DNA from: Neoceratodus forsteri
Taxonomy: Eukaryota; Chordata; Ceratodontiformes; Ceratodontidae
Direction of reading: 5' to 3'
Length of the DNA stretch: 64,000 nucleotides
Assembly (NCBI GenBank): GCA_016271365.2
Contig: CM057456.1
Coordinates: 610,705,501 to 610,769,500 of the forward strand
Within the stretch, counting starts at the first letter, position 1. Each line of letters begins with the position of its first letter. Positions 62,888-64,000 of the stretch are shown here, one piece after another. Below the pieces are notes generated by a model. That model searched no databases. It saw only the letters and a program-made list of their open reading frames with translations, and was not told the DNA's origin. Made by a program: the position numbers and the translations under genes.

Positions 62888-62955
62888 AACATCTTTGCAT
62901 ATGCATGTTTCGCAAACTTCCGTACTTCAGGAAATGGCCACGGTGGTGAGAACTG

Positions 62956-63659
62956 GTCCTGAAAGAGAGCAGCGCTGACCAAAATTAATGGCTAGTTTTG
63001 TTTACTGTAGCCCATACACTACAAAACACAGTGGTGGACAACAGTAAACAACACCGCTGAGTCAACTTCTCGAGGTTTCGTGCAATGGTAAACCTCTCGA
63101 GCATCGCTCTCAATGTTTACATGGATGTCATGACAACGTCTCGAAGTGAACACAGCATTGTTGTTCACTGGTGCCCATCCGTTATCCTCAGTGTTAGGCT
63201 AAACTGTTAAATCTCGGCTCTGTTCCCAAGTGAAGTGGAACGGAAAATAATAAACAGTAAAAACTGCACAGCGGTTTAATTTTTTTTTTAGTAATTTAGT
63301 GAAAATAAAGTAGTTTTTAAAGTGGTTCCCAAGTGGGCACTGCGCCGCAAAACATCCTTCTCCGGTTCCTGGAACCCAATGGGGCAGTTGAGAAAAGTTA
63401 AAATATACAATAAAGAACCTACTTAATGTAGTTATCGATGAAATAACTAAACAGTATACTATAATAAGTTTTACAATATAGTAAACTGGTCTGAAGTTGA
63501 AGAAAAGATTTCCGGGTGACTGCTTTCTTAAGGCGGAGAAGTAAATTTTACATTATAGAGCAGGAGTGAGCATGACCACACAACAGAATTTGAATTTCAT
63601 TCTAAATTTCATAATTAGTATACAATTCTAAAGCTCCATGGCTGCTCCTTCCAGGGGAA
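62956..63659. other. Unassigned sequence
   Basis: No coding similarity. A short hairpin CTCGAGGTTT...AAACCTCTCGAG lies at about 63069-63101. The GC level is mixed and there is no repeat I can name. Confidence 0.4.
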
Positions 63660-64000
63660 TGATGGCCCTTGTTAAGCTTAAGTGAGGGATTCCTGGAGTT
63701 TGAATGTAAAGTTATGCCCTTAGGTAGACATAATCCTAGCACCAGATACCACATAGGAGGAGTTAAACTGGCTAGTACCTCAGAAGAGAGATATTTTGGA
63801 GTCATAATTGGTGACTGTCTTAAAGGAGACAGTGTAACAAAGCATACTGCAAGGATTTAAGTATGCTGGGTTGTGTAGGGATGGGTTTTGATAGCTGGAG
63901 AAGTGAGGTAAATCTGCCACTTTACTGATTCCTTGTGAGACTGCATGTGGAGTATTGTGCCCAGTTCTGGAACCCTTGTCAGAGACAGGCTATCGATACT
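63660..64000 (+). pseudogene. CR1-like LINE, thumb region, cut by window end
   Basis: NVKLCPLGRHNPSTRYHIGG, VKLASTSEERYFGVIIGDCL and KGDSVTKHTARI, then after a stop (63858-63860) ...LLCRDGF-like and RPHVEYCAQFWNPCQRQ-like text in shifted frames (about 63935-63985). It matches the region after the reverse transcriptase palm in CR1-type LINEs (compare GKRNPEATYRLGGELLAVTR in copy 2). Stops are frequent. Confidence 0.75.

Noticed and set aside
63069..63101. CTCGAGGTTT hairpin as a regulatory RNA
   Set aside because: Arms of only 10-12 bp with a mismatch; no context or second copy.

Overview
This is vertebrate nuclear DNA, and almost all of it is transposable elements. The mix is multiple DIRS tyrosine-recombinase retrotransposons, CR1/L2-type LINEs, an L1-type LINE, Penelope-like debris, an RLE-endonuclease LINE remnant, a Tc1/mariner element and tRNA-derived SINEs. 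It resembles a large amphibian-type genome. A caecilian is my first guess, mainly from the CR1 3' end and the abundance of DIRS, but a salamander, frog, lungfish or turtle cannot be excluded by reading alone. Nearly every element is decayed by stops and frameshifts. The one host feature I recognise is a 72-bp exon at 23590-23661 (+) that reads as the vertebrate gene AVL9, so much of the window is probably AVL9 intron.

Layout. 1-20722 is a nested stack. DIRS-A (right half, 1-1957) abuts a second copy of its short terminal module, and that roughly 290-bp module is now spread from 1957 to 20722. It was split by DIRS-B (1977-12776, itself split by an L2-type LINE at 4497-9676), by a 308-bp palindromic insertion with a 14-bp target duplication (12791-13098), by DIRS-C (13258-19004, itself holding a hammerhead-ribozyme-like insertion near 16407-16575), and by a Tc1 element in a TA site (19069-20680). 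20723-28690 is intron-like sequence with two foldback hairpin elements, the AVL9 exon, two tRNA-type SINEs and an RLE-LINE remnant. 28697-38015 holds a CR1 copy (-), an L2-type 3' fragment (+), minisatellites, a second CR1-like family (+) and a Penelope-like element with a GIY-YIG-like end, split by an L2 tail. 38085-44919 is a full-length L1-like element (-) with a 15-bp target-site duplication. 44935-50560 is mostly unexplained intron plus a second CR1 copy (47207-49530, -) with a 517-codon open frame. 50856-62000 is DIRS-D (-), split inside its recombinase gene by full-length DIRS-E (+, 51302-57712). The rest is LINE 3' ends.

How the parts work together. Each DIRS copy carries gag-like protein, reverse transcriptase, RNase H and tyrosine recombinase, with inverted terminal repeats and an internal hairpin complementary to the ends. 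B and E are one subfamily, C and D another, A a third. The LINEs carry APE endonuclease plus reverse transcriptase. The L2-type LINE also has tandem 5' monomers and an exact 2A 'skipping' motif at the start of its enzyme ORF. No tRNA gene, rRNA, CRISPR or bacterial-type operon was seen.
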